A DNA stretch of 64,000 nt from Agrobacterium larrymoorei (lineage in GTDB: Bacteria; Pseudomonadota; Alphaproteobacteria; Rhizobiales; Rhizobiaceae), in the NCBI RefSeq assembly GCF_030819275.1, contig NZ_JAUTBL010000002.1:498501-562500 (forward strand), in the 5' to 3' direction. Every line of letters starts with the position of its first letter. Position 1 is the first letter of the stretch. Positions 1 through 9,192 of the stretch are shown here, piece by piece. Under the pieces are notes generated by a model that saw only the letters and a program-made list of their open reading frames with translations, was not told where the DNA came from and ran no database searches. The translations under genes and the position numbers were made by a program.

Positions 1-1223
1 ATCCCATAAGCACGCAGAGCCACGTTCCAGATTTCCGTGACCTGATCATTGTTTGCGTCATCGTCCTTTTTGTTGGAAACAAAAAAGTCGTCGAGTTTCG
101 TTACTTTCGCGATACGCGACTCATAATTCGCGGCGGCTTTGTCGATCGAAGCACTACGCTCTTTGACGAATATATCACTATACTGTGTCGCAAGCTTCGA
201 AACCTGGTCAGTGGTTTGCGGCGTTTTTCCTGGCGTGACGGAGCCATCGTTTTCGAAGTTAAAGAACGAAAGGAGCTTGGTGTTGCCATAGACTGTCGCA
301 AAGGATTCGCTCGACATAAGGCTAGCAACGCTGCTGGCCTGAATGGATGTGGGAAGGCTAAATGCGGTCTTGACATAGCTGAGAAGGCGGCTGTCCTTTA
401 CCAGATCCTGTGCACTCGTAACCTGAGAGATATGTTTTTCCCAATATCGCTGGTTGGCACTCAACAGCGTGTTCGATTGGAAGGTCGACATCTTCGCAAC
501 ATAGTCGAGCTTCAGGTCTTCAGTCTGATCCGCCGTCTGAACCTGACCATTGATCGTGCCGTCCGAATTGAAGTTGAAGGCCCGTGTAAGCTGCTTCCAT
601 GCTGTGTTACTCGCTTTGTTGGCCACACTGTTCGGATCGTTCAGGTCGCTTGTCAAAACCTGCTTAAGATAGTCTCTTGAGGTAAACGTTGGATCCAGGC
701 CGGCGGCATTCAGCATGTAGGTACGGAGCTTGGCGTTGTTGACCAGGTCGTCAACATTCGTAACCGAGCCAATTTGACTTGAAAAGTAGGCTGACTCCTG
801 TTTGATCCTGCTCTCTTCTGCCGGAAACGACGCTTGATAAGCTTCAGCGAGCTTGTCGGCCTGCGCCGTGTTCTGGGCAACTTTAGTATCCCCAGCGAAG
901 TTGAACGCCTGCGCGAACTGCAAATATCGCTTGTCTGCAAGCGTATTGGCAAAACTCGTCTGGTCGTTGAGATCGCTTTCAAGGACTTTGCGCATGAAGC
1001 CTTTGCCGAAGGTCATCTCTTCAAGGCCGTAAGCCTTCATCGCGTAGGAATAGAGCCGATAATTGTCCAGAAACTCGTCGACCGTTTTAACGTTGTCGAT
1101 ATTGGCTTCGTAATAGTCTGTTTCGCGTTTCACAACGGACTGCTCGCTGACTTTTGACAACGAAGTCTTGAGGTCACGATTAACGTTTAAATAGCTTACA
1201 TAGCTGGACAGAGCGGAAACCAT
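1..1223 (-). CDS. DUF1217-family flagellar-associated protein (3' end outside window)
   Basis: An open frame runs from an ATG at 1223 off the left edge without a stop (407 complete codons), so the C-terminus is missing. The protein begins MVSALSSYVSYLN and is built of tandem units of about 110 residues, roughly at residues 37-140, 145-255, 260-355 and from 367 on. Each unit contains a recurring L-x-x-Y-x-x-x-A-x-x-L segment and the first two share SDLND followed by an AFNF box. This arrangement is what I know from DUF1217 proteins found among rhizobial flagellar genes; their molecular role is not established. An AGG-containing ribosome site lies just upstream of the ATG. It is divergent from flhA, which supports a flagellar link. 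The family call is from recognition, not a search. Confidence 0.85.
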   Translation of the reverse strand, partial: MVSALSSYVSYLNVNRDLKTSLSKVSEQSVVKRETDYYEANIDNVKTVDEFLDNYRLYSYAMKAYGLEEMTFGKGFMRKVLESDLNDQTSFANTLADKRYLQFAQAFNFAGDTKVAQNTAQADKLAEAYQASFPAEESRIKQESAYFSSQIGSVTNVDDLVNNAKLRTYMLNAAGLDPTFTSRDYLKQVLTSDLNDPNSVANKASNTAWKQLTRAFNFNSDGTINGQVQTADQTEDLKLDYVAKMSTFQSNTLLSANQRYWEKHISQVTSAQDLVKDSRLLSYVKTAFSLPTSIQASSVASLMSSESFATVYGNTKLLSFFNFENDGSVTPGKTPQTTDQVSKLATQYSDIFVKERSASIDKAAANYESRIAKVTKLDDFFVSNKKDDDANNDQVTEIWNVALRAYG

Positions 1224-1541
1224 AACGAGCCTTGCTTCTTGGAAGACCGTATCATGGCCGACTTGCACGCTTTCATGGCGCCTATACCGAAATGCACCGT
1301 ACCACAAAACAGAAGCGGCCCAAAGCTAAAAAATGCAACTGTGTCATGGCCATGAGGCCCAAGCTACAACTGGACAGAGGCCACAAACGAAGAGCTCTTT
1401 CCGAGCCCAAAACTCCATTCTCGCACAAGCTTGACCCATTAAGCCTCGGTCGTTGATCTGCGTCCAACGGGTCGGCAAGGCCTTTTCATGATGGAGAGGT
1501 TCTGGACGTCCTGCCGGTTCTCATGATGAGATGGAGTTAGA
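1224..1541. promoter_or_regulatory. divergent intergenic region DUF1217 gene / flhA
   Basis: 318 bases separate the divergent starts of the DUF1217 gene and flhA. The short open frames here (for example 1232-1456 on the plus strand) have no ribosome site and arginine/lysine-rich translations with no family resemblance, so I treat the stretch as non-coding. It should hold promoters for both genes; I did not find a convincing sigma-70 or flagellar-activator site by eye. Confidence 0.4.
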
Positions 1542-3632
1542 ATGGCTACCCCGCCCAGCGTAATGCCACTTCCGAAAGTCGCCCCCCGAGGGCGCGACAT
1601 TGGGTTTGCTGCGGGCATCGTTGCCATTTTGTGCATCCTGTTCCTGCCGATCCCGCCATTCATTATCGACATGGGATTGGCTTTCTCGATTGCCTTTTCC
1701 GTTCTGATCCTGATGGTATCGTTGTGGATTCACCGTCCGCTCGACTTCTCCTCCTTCCCGACGATCCTGCTGATTTCCACCATGATCCGCCTCGCGCTCA
1801 ACATTGCGACGACGCGCGTGATCCTGTCCCATGGTCACCAGGGTCATGATGCCGCTGGCGGTGTCATTGCGGGCTTTTCCAGCCTCGTCATGTCCGGCGA
1901 CTTCGTCATCGGTCTGATCGTCTTCCTCATCCTCATCGTGGTGAACTTCATCGTCATCACCAAGGGTGCCACGCGCATCGCGGAAGTTGGCGCCCGCTTC
2001 ACCTTGGATGCCATCCCAGGCAAGCAGATGTCGATCGATGCGGATTTGTCCGCCGGCATCATCAATGAGAAGGAAGCCCAGCTTCGCCGTCGCGAACTGG
2101 AAGAAGAAAGCTCCTTCTACGGCGCGATGGACGGTGCGTCGAAATTCGTCCGTGGTGACGCCGTTGCCGGCCTGCTCATCACCATGATCAACATCTGCGG
2201 CGGCATCATCATCGGTGTCTTCCGTCACGGCATGCCGGTCAGCGAAGCGGCGGATGTTTTCGTCAAGCTGTCCGTCGGTGACGGTATCGTCTCGCAGGTT
2301 CCGGCGCTGATCGTTTCGCTCGCAGCCGGTCTTATCGTCACGCGCGGCGGCACGCTCGGCTCCACCGACACAGCCGTCATCAACCAGTTGAGCGGTTATC
2401 CGAAGGCGCTTTCCGTTGCTGCCGGCTTGATGTTCATTCTTGCCCTCGTTCCTGGGCTGCCCTTCCTTCCCTTCATGTTTCTCAGTGGCCTCTTGGCACT
2501 GGGTGCCTGGTTCATTCCTCGCCAGTTGCAGCGTGAACAGGATGTTGCGCGTGCGGAAGAAGATCAGAAGGCGGCCGACGCCACGCAGGCCGAAAGCGAG
2601 ACGGTCAAGAGCGTTCTGCGCACCACCGAAATCGAGTTGGCACTTGGCAAGCAGGTCTCGCCCCGCCTTCTCGGCGCTCACCAGGAACTGGGTTTCCGCG
2701 TGGGCAAGATGCGCAAGAAGTTTGCGGCGCAATACGGCTTCGTCGTGCCGGAAATCAAGGTCACGGACGATATCGCCATCCCCGACAAATCTTACCAGAT
2801 CCGCATCCACGGCACGACAGTCGCGGCCAATACGCTGCGTGTCGGCGAAGTGCTGGTCATCACCGGCAAGGGCAGGCGTCCTTCAGTTCCGGGGGACGAT
2901 GTCAGAGAACCCGCTTTCGGCATGCCGGCGGTCTCGGTGCTGGAGCATTTCGTCGACGATCTGCGGCGCGAAGGCTTCCACCCGATCGACAACATTTCCG
3001 CGCTTCTCACTCATGTCAGCGAAGTCATCCGCAACAACTTGCCGATGCTCCTCTCTTACAAGGACGTCAAGGTCCTGATCGACCGGCTCGATCCGGAATA
3101 CAAGAAGCTCGCCGACGAGATTTGCTCGTCGCACATGTCCTATTCCGGCCTTCAGGCGATCTTGAAGCTTCTGCTGGCGGAACGGGTTTCCATCCGCAAC
3201 CTGCACCTCATTCTTGAAGCGGTGGCGGAACTCGCGCCGCATCTGCGCAAGACCGAGCAGATCGTCGAGCATGTCCGTATTCGCATGGCGCAGCAGATTT
3301 GCGGCGACCTTTCCGACAACGGTGTTCTGCGCGTTCTGCGTCTCGGCACCAAGTGGGACGTCATCTTCCAGCAGGCGCTGAAGCGCGATCCGAAGGGTGA
3401 TGTCATCGAATTCGATATCGATCCGCGCCAGGTGGAAGAGTTCTCCAACGAAGCGACCCAAGTAATCCGTGAATACATGGATGTCGGTCTGCCATTCGTG
3501 CTTGTCACGCTGCCTGAAACACGCGCATATGTAAGAATGATTACGGAACGACTCTTCAGCACCTTGCCGGTGCTGTCCCATGTCGAACTGGCAAAGGGTA
3601 CGGAAATCAAGATCCTCGGCTCCATTTCATGA
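1542..3632 (+). CDS. flhA: flagellar biosynthesis protein FlhA
   Basis: FlhA is the large integral membrane component of the flagellar type III export gate; its C-terminal cytoplasmic domain forms the ring that docks chaperone-substrate complexes. The 696-residue length is typical. Residues about 20-310 are strongly hydrophobic with several membrane segments, and residues 83-95 carry the conserved [13 protein letters not shown] stretch of the FHIPEP family. The cytoplasmic domain starts near residue 345 after a charged linker. The ATG is preceded by GGAG at about 8 bases. The stop overlaps the start of fliR in an ATGA junction, so the two are translationally coupled. FliQ and FlhB, the other gate components, are not in the window. 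Confidence 0.97.
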   Translation: MATPPSVMPLPKVAPRGRDIGFAAGIVAILCILFLPIPPFIIDMGLAFSIAFSVLILMVSLWIHRPLDFSSFPTILLISTMIRLALNIATTRVILSHGHQGHDAAGGVIAGFSSLVMSGDFVIGLIVFLILIVVNFIVITKGATRIAEVGARFTLDAIPGKQMSIDADLSAGIINEKEAQLRRRELEEESSFYGAMDGASKFVRGDAVAGLLITMINICGGIIIGVFRHGMPVSEAADVFVKLSVGDGIVSQVPALIVSLAAGLIVTRGGTLGSTDTAVINQLSGYPKALSVAAGLMFILALVPGLPFLPFMFLSGLLALGAWFIPRQLQREQDVARAEEDQKAADATQAESETVKSVLRTTEIELALGKQVSPRLLGAHQELGFRVGKMRKKFAAQYGFVVPEIKVTDDIAIPDKSYQIRIHGTTVAANTLRVGEVLVITGKGRRPSVPGDDVREPAFGMPAVSVLEHFVDDLRREGFHPIDNISALLTHVSEVIRNNLPMLLSYKDVKVLIDRLDPEYKKLADEICSSHMSYSGLQAILKLLLAERVSIRNLHLILEAVAELAPHLRKTEQIVEHVRIRMAQQICGDLSDNGVLRVLRLGTKWDVIFQQALKRDPKGDVIEFDIDPRQVEEFSNEATQVIREYMDVGLPFVLVTLPETRAYVRMITERLFSTLPVLSHVELAKGTEIKILGSIS

Positions 3633-4381
3633 TAACTGACCCGCAGGGAACCATCATGGCGCTGTTCCTGGCCTTTTGCCGGATCGGTTCCTGCCTTATG
3701 GCGATGCCGGGCTTTTCCTCTGCCAGGCTTCCGGTCCAGATCAGGCTCTTCCTTGCGCTAACGCTTTCCGTCGCTTTACTGCCGCTTCTTTGGGATGTCA
3801 TTTATCCCGTCACGCAGGGCAACACGGTGACGTTCTTCCGTGCGATGCTTTACGAAACTTTCATCGGCACGATGTTCGGCTTGATCGCCCATCTCTATCT
3901 GCTGGGGATGCAGTTTGCCGCAACCGTTATGGGCACGGCCATTTCCTTTACCGGCCCGCCCGCGCAGGACGTGCTGGAAGATACCTCCGAAAGCCAGCTT
4001 GCGGCCATGCTGACATTCGGCGTGTTGCTCGTGCTGTTCATTTTGGATTTTCACCACGTCATCTTCAAAGCGCTGGTGGAATCCTATTCGTCGATCCCGC
4101 TCGGCGGACCGATCTCCGCCCAGCGCATGCTGATTACGCTCACCGATACGCTCGTGGCCTCGATGAATGTTGCAATCCGGGTGGCGAGCCCCTTCATCCT
4201 CTTCGGCTTTCTGTTCAACGTGGCGATCGGCCTGATCAACAAACTTGCACCGCAAATTCCGGTTTACTTCATCTCCACGCCCTATGCTCTGGCTGGCGGC
4301 CTGTTGCTTCTCTACTTCGGTATTGCCGCGGTGGTGAATCAGTTCGTCGATGGTTTCTTCCTCGTTTTCTCGAACATGTGA
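3629..4381 (+). CDS. fliR: flagellar export gate protein FliR
   Basis: FliR is an inner-membrane component of the flagellar export gate, forming a complex with FliP and FliQ. The 250-residue protein is almost entirely hydrophobic with about six predicted membrane segments and typical FliR features: an N-terminal segment with [16 protein letters not shown] and a [13 protein letters not shown] loop. The start overlaps the flhA stop by four bases. FliR ends six bases before the next flagellar gene, so flhA-fliR and the four genes that follow read as one operon. Confidence 0.96.
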   Translation: MITDPQGTIMALFLAFCRIGSCLMAMPGFSSARLPVQIRLFLALTLSVALLPLLWDVIYPVTQGNTVTFFRAMLYETFIGTMFGLIAHLYLLGMQFAATVMGTAISFTGPPAQDVLEDTSESQLAAMLTFGVLLVLFILDFHHVIFKALVESYSSIPLGGPISAQRMLITLTDTLVASMNVAIRVASPFILFGFLFNVAIGLINKLAPQIPVYFISTPYALAGGLLLLYFGIAAVVNQFVDGFFLVFSNM

Positions 4382-4386
4382 GTGAG

Positions 4387-4797
4387 ATGGCGGATCTTTC
4401 CAAATCCAAAAAACTCGACAGGCTGGTGAAGGTGCAGGGGCACCTGAAGAAAATGGTCGAGAACGAACTCGCCATCACCACGCGTGAGCGCGCCGAGCTT
4501 GCAGAGAAGATCGAAACACTGTCCGGCTATCTGACCTCCTATGATCCGCTGCATCAGGACATGCTGAAGCATTATGTGATGCGACACAGCCGGTTGATGG
4601 CCCGCGATGTCCGTCTTGAATCCATTCAGGAAGCGCAGGAAACGCAACTTCTGAAGGAAACCAAGAAGGGCGAGAAGCTGGAAGACAAGCGTGACAGCGC
4701 CCGCGAGGACGAGGCGAGGGCGCGGGACGACAACAGCATCTATGAGTTGGTCGATCTGCAGATCAGCATGAAGGCCTCCAGCCTCCAGCAAGGTTAG
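4387..4797 (+). CDS. coiled-coil flagellar protein, FliJ-like
   Basis: 136 residues starting MADLSKSKKLDRLV; this ATG lies six bases after the fliR stop, with GAG-rich bases just upstream. The protein is almost entirely charged alpha-helix with heptad-like spacing (residues about 5-55 and 70-115), no cysteines and no membrane segment. Size and composition fit FliJ, the export ATPase stalk protein, or a FlgN-type export chaperone; position after fliR in a flagellar operon supports a role in export. The ATPase gene fliI, usual neighbour of fliJ, is not here, so the assignment is by shape and context only. Confidence 0.75.
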   Translation: MADLSKSKKLDRLVKVQGHLKKMVENELAITTRERAELAEKIETLSGYLTSYDPLHQDMLKHYVMRHSRLMARDVRLESIQEAQETQLLKETKKGEKLEDKRDSAREDEARARDDNSIYELVDLQISMKASSLQQG

Positions 4798-4837
4798 GCG
4801 CCTATCGTCATCCGATCAAAACGGAAAGGAAGACGAC

Positions 4838-5392
4838 GTGGCGATTTCTCCTCCAAGCGATCTTGTGCTTGATGTGGTCAATGCGGCCGACCCGATGCAG
4901 GTCTCCGCTGCCCGTGAAAAGCTGCGGGCGGTGAGCGCGACGCGGGAAGCTTCGGTGCTGACTGCCAGCAATGCCGGCTTTGCCTCTGCGATCAACAGCA
5001 TCGAGACGCCGGAGAGCCGCGCGGGGCTGGGAAACATCCACAGGCAGGAGCATCACGAGAAGATTCCTGAAACCTACCGCAAGTTCGAGGCGAGCGTTCT
5101 AAACACATTCATCCAGAACATGATGCCATCCGACACCGAAGAGGTTTACGGCAAGGGCTCGGCCGGCGAGTTCTGGAAAAGCATGATGTCCGAGCAGATG
5201 GCCGACCAGATGTCCAAGAAGGGCGGGATCGGCATTGCCGAGCAAGTCTACTCGCAGGCGCTGCAGCGCCAGCGCAATGCCGCTCCTGTCTCTGCCGTCA
5301 ATGAAGACGACAAGAAGATCGCCATGAGCATGGTCACCGACTTCCAGCGACGCATCTTCTCCGACACCGAAACCAAGAAAACCAATAGCTGA
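4838..5392 (+). CDS. flgJ: FlgJ-type rod-binding protein without muramidase domain
   Basis: 184 residues from a GTG at 4838, chosen because GGAAAGGA lies eight bases upstream. Residues about 85-150 match the rod-binding domain of FlgJ: FEASVLNTFIQNMMP followed by a K-G-S-A-G-E-F-W-K-S-M-M-S-E-Q-M-A-D box and a G-I-G-I-A-E-Q segment. Enterobacterial FlgJ has a C-terminal glucosaminidase domain; this protein stops well short of it, as is common in alphaproteobacteria, so peptidoglycan opening must be done by a separate enzyme. It would act in the periplasm as a rod cap or scaffold; no classical signal peptide is seen, which suits export through the flagellar apparatus. Confidence 0.85.
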   Translation: MAISPPSDLVLDVVNAADPMQVSAAREKLRAVSATREASVLTASNAGFASAINSIETPESRAGLGNIHRQEHHEKIPETYRKFEASVLNTFIQNMMPSDTEEVYGKGSAGEFWKSMMSEQMADQMSKKGGIGIAEQVYSQALQRQRNAAPVSAVNEDDKKIAMSMVTDFQRRIFSDTETKKTNS

Positions 5393-5415
5393 GTAAGGCG
5401 GAGCGCTGAAGCACC

Positions 5416-5781
5416 ATGGAAATTGTCAATAATGATTACAGAGTTCAGGCTGTGCTTGGTCGTCTCGAAGCGGTCATCGACAACGAGAACGCCCGGATCG
5501 GCAAAGAGCCTGATTTCGATTTCAAGCTGTCGAACGCCCATAAGAGCCGCTGCCTCTACGAACTGACCATGCTGATCCGCGACGTCGAAAGCCCGAAGAT
5601 CGCCGAGGCACATCGTCAGCAGATCCTCGACATCAAGGAAAAGCTCGCTGTGAATACCCGCCGGGTCGAGGCGAGCCTCAAGGCCGTCAAGGCGGTGGTC
5701 GATCTGTTGAAAGACGCACAGAAGAATGCCGAAGACGATGGCACCTATTCGCTGCAACAGTTCGCTCGTGAGGCGCAATGA
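5416..5781 (+). CDS. FlgN-like flagellar export chaperone
   Basis: A 121-residue helical protein with no membrane segment, starting MEIVNNDYRVQAVLGRLEAV. Long amphipathic helices at about residues 8-30, 45-65 and 75-110 resemble FlgN, the chaperone for hook-associated proteins FlgK and FlgL. It lies 23 bases after flgJ and its stop overlaps the start of the next gene by four bases, so it is part of the flhA operon. FlgN sequences diverge strongly, so the call depends on size, helical content and context. Confidence 0.7.
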   Translation: MEIVNNDYRVQAVLGRLEAVIDNENARIGKEPDFDFKLSNAHKSRCLYELTMLIRDVESPKIAEAHRQQILDIKEKLAVNTRRVEASLKAVKAVVDLLKDAQKNAEDDGTYSLQQFAREAQ

Positions 5782-6308
5782 TAAAGCTGATTGCCACGGG
5801 GGTCCTGGTGCTGGTAATGACCCTTGGCGGGGTCTTCGCCGCTGTGAAATTCGGCCAGCCCCCCGCGGACGATCACAAGGTCGATGCGCCGCCGCCGCCG
5901 CAATATGTGCAGGGCGATCTCATGACGCTGCCTGTCCTCAGCAACGGCGCCGTCTCCGGCTATTTCCTGATACGCTCGACGCTTCTGGTCGACTCCGTCA
6001 TCATGAAGGACATCAAGGCACCGATGACGGCCTATATGACGGACGAGCTTTTCGGCCTGCTGGTTGGCGACCAGATCCTCGACGTCAAGGAGGTCGGCAA
6101 GTTCGATGTGGCGGGTTTCAAGACCAAGATCAAAGACGGCATCAATGCCCGCATGGAAAAGCCGCTTGTCCGCGATGTGATGATCCAGCAGTTGGATTAC
6201 ATTACCAAGGAAATCCTTGACGCAAGGGACTCCACCCGCAAGCCGCAGAAGATCGTGATCAACACCGATCCCGAGCCGCCGAAGGCGGCCGCTACTCCAT
6301 CGCATTAG
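5778..6308 (+). CDS. membrane-anchored flagellar-cluster protein, FliL-like topology
   Basis: 176 residues with a single N-terminal membrane segment (residues about 4-24), a short proline-rich stretch with PPPP near residue 38 and a soluble domain of about 110 residues with alternating strands and one long helix (residues about 105-150). This is the topology of FliL and related SPFH-like anchored proteins, but I see no clear family motif and a true fliL is present at 9927-10487. The ATG overlaps the stop of the FlgN-like gene (ATGA). It is the last gene of the flhA operon. Treat as an uncharacterised flagellar protein. Confidence 0.75.
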   Translation: MIKLIATGVLVLVMTLGGVFAAVKFGQPPADDHKVDAPPPPQYVQGDLMTLPVLSNGAVSGYFLIRSTLLVDSVIMKDIKAPMTAYMTDELFGLLVGDQILDVKEVGKFDVAGFKTKIKDGINARMEKPLVRDVMIQQLDYITKEILDARDSTRKPQKIVINTDPEPPKAAATPSH

Positions 6309-6329
6309 CACGGTCGCGTCGCTGACCTA

Positions 6330-6420
6330 CAGCATCGGCCCGAAACCCGACGCGGTTTTCGGAAAGCGCGATGCGTAGGCTTAAAGGAAATAAAGCGTCC
6401 TTTTGCAACCAAGAGGACGC
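6330..6420. repeat. dispersed two-part palindromic repeat, copy A
   Basis: Two adjacent inverted repeats. The first spans 6332-6374 with outer arms GCATCG/CGATGC and inner GGCCCGAAA against TTTTCGG. The second pairs GCGTCCT at 6395-6401 with AGGACGC at 6414-6420. The same first palindrome recurs at 28322-28424 with nearly the same bases and order, so this is a dispersed intergenic element and not a chance hairpin. It lies 22 bases after the last gene of the flhA operon and could act in mRNA 3' processing. Confidence 0.75.
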
Positions 6421-6460
6421 AATATGCTCCGGTTCGGCAAGCCGACGCAAAGCGCGGCTG

Positions 6461-6733
6461 TCAGGCAAAGTAGCTCAGTGCCCTCTGGTCGGTTTTGGGT
6501 CCGGAATGTTTCAGGCGCTCCACAGGCGCGCAATGGCCATCGACGCTGCTGACAACGTCTAATGGGCCGCCGGTTACCGTTTCAGCTCTCCATTCACACG
6601 TTTTCCGTGCATCGTACAGAAGAAAAAGATCGCGCCGATTGAAATAGTGGAATGTTTTCGTGTTGTAACTACATTTATCTTCCGAAAGCGCGAAAACATC
6701 GATGGCATATTTGCTGCAGCGCAATACTTTCAA
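6461..6733 (-). CDS. possible small hypothetical protein (weak)
   Basis: A 90-codon open frame beginning at TTG 6733 with the translation MKVLRCSKYAIDVFAL. It has a natural-looking amino-acid mix (balanced aromatic, charged and cysteine residues) instead of the arginine- or serine-rich look of most shadow frames here. Against it: no ATG start, no recognisable ribosome site, AT-rich upstream sequence and no family match that I recognise. It could be an orphan or decayed gene between the flhA operon and mcp. Confidence 0.3.
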   Translation of the reverse strand: MKVLRCSKYAIDVFALSEDKCSYNTKTFHYFNRRDLFLLYDARKTCEWRAETVTGGPLDVVSSVDGHCAPVERLKHSGPKTDQRALSYFA

Positions 6734-6809
6734 TGAAATATTATATAATGTTTTAACTATTATATTCTAAAAATTTAAAGGAGACATATACTGAAGGATG
6801 TAGTTGATT

Positions 6810-9050
6810 ATGATCTCCCGTCTGTCTATTCGTGCCACGTTAAGTGCGTTGATTTTTTCGATAGGCCTCGTCGCAACCGTCTTTGCGATTATTTCTTTCT
6901 GGCAGGCGAGTTCCGCTTCAATTGAGTCTAACACTGCTCGGCTTTACGCTGCTGTTGACCGCAATCTTCTCGTCCTGCAGATGGGTCTACTGTCGGAAAA
7001 AGCCGATAGTCCCAACGTGCTGCGAATGAGCGGCGACGCCTTGGCCAAGGCGCGCGCCAGCATGGCTGAGAATCGGCAGACGGTCGACAAGGGGTATCAG
7101 GCAGCCGACGCTCTGATGGCCGATGCCAGCGATCCTTCCGTGCTGAAAGCCTATGGGGACGTAAAGTCTGCCATGACCGATTTTCTGCAGGCTCGTTCCG
7201 CGATCGATACCGCGCTTTCAAGCGCCAAGCCGCAGGAAAGCTCCGCGGGTGAAGCCATTGGCCGTGCGGGGAACGTCTTGATGGAGCGTGCCATCAATCT
7301 CGCACAAATGCTGGAAACCGCCATGGCGGAGAGCGAGCCGGTTCTTGGTGATCTCGGTGCCATCAAGCGTATCGCCTGGCAGGTTCGCAATGTCGGCGGC
7401 TCGGTCTGGGAAGTCGCCCATGGTCCCTATACCGGTGGTCCAGTACTGACCCCCGCGCTCATCAAGAAGCTTGATACGATCGAAGGAAGCACCCGCTCCT
7501 ATTGGGAGTTGCTGCAGTCCATGTCAAAGTCCAGCACAATTCCTGCCCCAGTGAGGGCAGCCGTCGATCAGGCGCGCTCTGAATATTTCGAAGGCAGCTT
7601 CGGCACGCTTCGCCAAAGCATCGTCGCCGATGTTCAGGCCGGCAAGATGCCGCAGATGGAATTCTCGGTATGGCTGCCAAAGCTGATCGTTGCGATCAAT
7701 ACGATCACCAATGTGGCAATCGTGTCCATGGACCAAGCGAATATCATTGCCGAAAACGCCCAATACGGCGCATTTAGAACCGCGGCTATTTCGGGTGTGG
7801 TTGGGCTCGCGGTCCTGGCGCTCTGGGGTCTTGGCTACTTGGTTATGAAGGGCAGACTCTTCAATCCGCTTGAGCTGATGACGGATGCTGTGAGACGCCT
7901 CGCCAAAAATGATGTGGCGGTTGACATTCCCGCCTTTACCCGCCGCGATGAAATGGCTGAGCTGGCGGGCGCCGTCGCTGTGTTCAAGCAAAATGCGATC
8001 GCCCGGATGGAACTGGAGGAGAAAGCCCGTCAGTTCCAGCAGGAGCTGGACAGGAAGCTACGTGAAACGCAAGCGGCCTTCGAAGCCGCTGGTGCAAGCC
8101 AGAAGGCCTTCCTCGGCACGCTTGCCACTGGTCTGGAGCGCTTGGCGCTTGGTGATCTTTCCACAAGGATCGACAAGAATTCCGATCCTGCATTCTTGAC
8201 CATCCAGGAGAACTTCAATGGTGCGATCGGGCGCCTTGAAGCTGCGCTCTCGGCGGTGCTGGAAAGCGCCAATGCCGTGACGGATGGCGTCCAGGAAATC
8301 AGCCAATCGACCGACAGCCTGGCACGCCGCACGGAACAGCAGGCCGCTGCACTGGAACAGACGGCCGCGGCCCTCGAAGAGATTACCGCCAATGTCGGCA
8401 GCTCCGCAGGACGATCCTCCGAGGCCCGCACGGTTGCAGTGAACGCGGTCTCCAACGCCACCAAGTCCGGTTCGGTCGTTGCCGAAGCTGTGGCCGCCAT
8501 GCGCCGCATCGAGGAAGCCTCGGCAAAGGTCCGCAACATTATCACCGTCATCGACGAGATTGCGTTCCAGACCAACCTTCTTGCCTTGAATGCAGGCGTT
8601 GAGGCGGCTCGCGCCGGTGAAGCCGGCAAGGGTTTTGCGGTTGTGGCGCAGGAGGTGCGTGAACTCGCGCAGCGATCTGCCTCGGCCTCGAAGGAAATCC
8701 GCGACCTGATCCAGCGTTCCAATCAGGAAATCGGCGAAGGCGTCAAACTGGTTGCCGAGACCGGCGAGGCCCTGCACACGATCGAACACGATATCGCAAC
8801 GATCAATGACCATATGGAAGCGATTGCCGTTTCGTCGAGCGAACAGGCCGCCGGCATTTCTCAGGTCAACACGGCCGTCAACCAGATGGACCATGCGACA
8901 CAGCAGAATGCGGCGATGGTGGAAGAAAGCAACGCTGCTGCAAGCCTCCTGGCTCAAGAAGCCAACAAGTTGCGGCAAGCCATGCGTGGTTTCAGAATTG
9001 GCGAGGGTTCGTCAACCTATGGCATGCGCAACGCGACACGAGCTGCCTAA
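6810..9050 (+). CDS. methyl-accepting chemotaxis protein
   Basis: Transmembrane chemoreceptor of 746 residues that should signal through CheA/CheW to the flagellar motor. The ATG at 6810 is preferred to the TTG at 6804 because AAGGA at 6794-6798 is then well spaced. Membrane segment 1 is at about residues 8-30, a periplasmic helical sensor domain covers about 31-320, membrane segment 2 is near 325-347, and a HAMP region follows. A second HAMP-like helix pair at about 435-490 precedes the signalling helices. The invariant hairpin tip [20 protein letters not shown] is present. The C-terminus lacks the NWETF-type CheR/CheB tether. The ligand cannot be told from sequence. The gene stands alone, with no che genes nearby. 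Confidence 0.95.
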   Translation: MISRLSIRATLSALIFSIGLVATVFAIISFWQASSASIESNTARLYAAVDRNLLVLQMGLLSEKADSPNVLRMSGDALAKARASMAENRQTVDKGYQAADALMADASDPSVLKAYGDVKSAMTDFLQARSAIDTALSSAKPQESSAGEAIGRAGNVLMERAINLAQMLETAMAESEPVLGDLGAIKRIAWQVRNVGGSVWEVAHGPYTGGPVLTPALIKKLDTIEGSTRSYWELLQSMSKSSTIPAPVRAAVDQARSEYFEGSFGTLRQSIVADVQAGKMPQMEFSVWLPKLIVAINTITNVAIVSMDQANIIAENAQYGAFRTAAISGVVGLAVLALWGLGYLVMKGRLFNPLELMTDAVRRLAKNDVAVDIPAFTRRDEMAELAGAVAVFKQNAIARMELEEKARQFQQELDRKLRETQAAFEAAGASQKAFLGTLATGLERLALGDLSTRIDKNSDPAFLTIQENFNGAIGRLEAALSAVLESANAVTDGVQEISQSTDSLARRTEQQAAALEQTAAALEEITANVGSSAGRSSEARTVAVNAVSNATKSGSVVAEAVAAMRRIEEASAKVRNIITVIDEIAFQTNLLALNAGVEAARAGEAGKGFAVVAQEVRELAQRSASASKEIRDLIQRSNQEIGEGVKLVAETGEALHTIEHDIATINDHMEAIAVSSSEQAAGISQVNTAVNQMDHATQQNAAMVEESNAAASLLAQEANKLRQAMRGFRIGEGSSTYGMRNATRAA

Positions 9051-9087
9051 CCTTATGTCTACGTGAACCGGTCCGATTGCTTGTTGG

Positions 9088-9120
9088 ACGCCGTGCATCC
9101 TTTTGGACGCGCGGCGTTTT
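9088..9120 (+). terminator. probable mcp terminator
   Basis: Nine-base stem ACGCCGTGC (9088-9096) against GCGCGGCGT (9109-9117) with one G-U pair, a 12-base loop and then TTTT partly inside the stem end. It is 38 bases after the mcp stop. The T tract is short, so confidence is moderate. Confidence 0.6.
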
Positions 9121-9192
9121 CACGTCTTGCAGAAACGCATCGTGCTTTATGAAAATCGATCCCGCCGCTGAAACACTCTGGGCGCTTGAGCT

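Larger units (their letters stand above)
6309..6809. other. intergenic region after the flhA operon, upstream of mcp
   Basis: 500 bases between the flhA operon and the chemoreceptor gene. Bases 6330-6420 hold a palindromic repeat (listed separately). Bases 6461-6733 contain a weak minus-strand open frame (listed separately). Bases about 6720-6785 are strongly AT-rich, including TATAAT at 6744-6749, and probably contain the mcp promoter, though no well-spaced -35 box was found. Confidence 0.5.

Noticed and set aside
1232..1456. 74-codon plus-strand frame upstream of flhA
   Set aside because: No ribosome site, basic and repetitive composition, no similarity that I recognise.
1521..2810. 429-codon minus-strand frame opposite flhA
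   Set aside because: Translation is Asp/Arg/His-rich, as expected from the antisense of a hydrophobic membrane protein, and has no family features.
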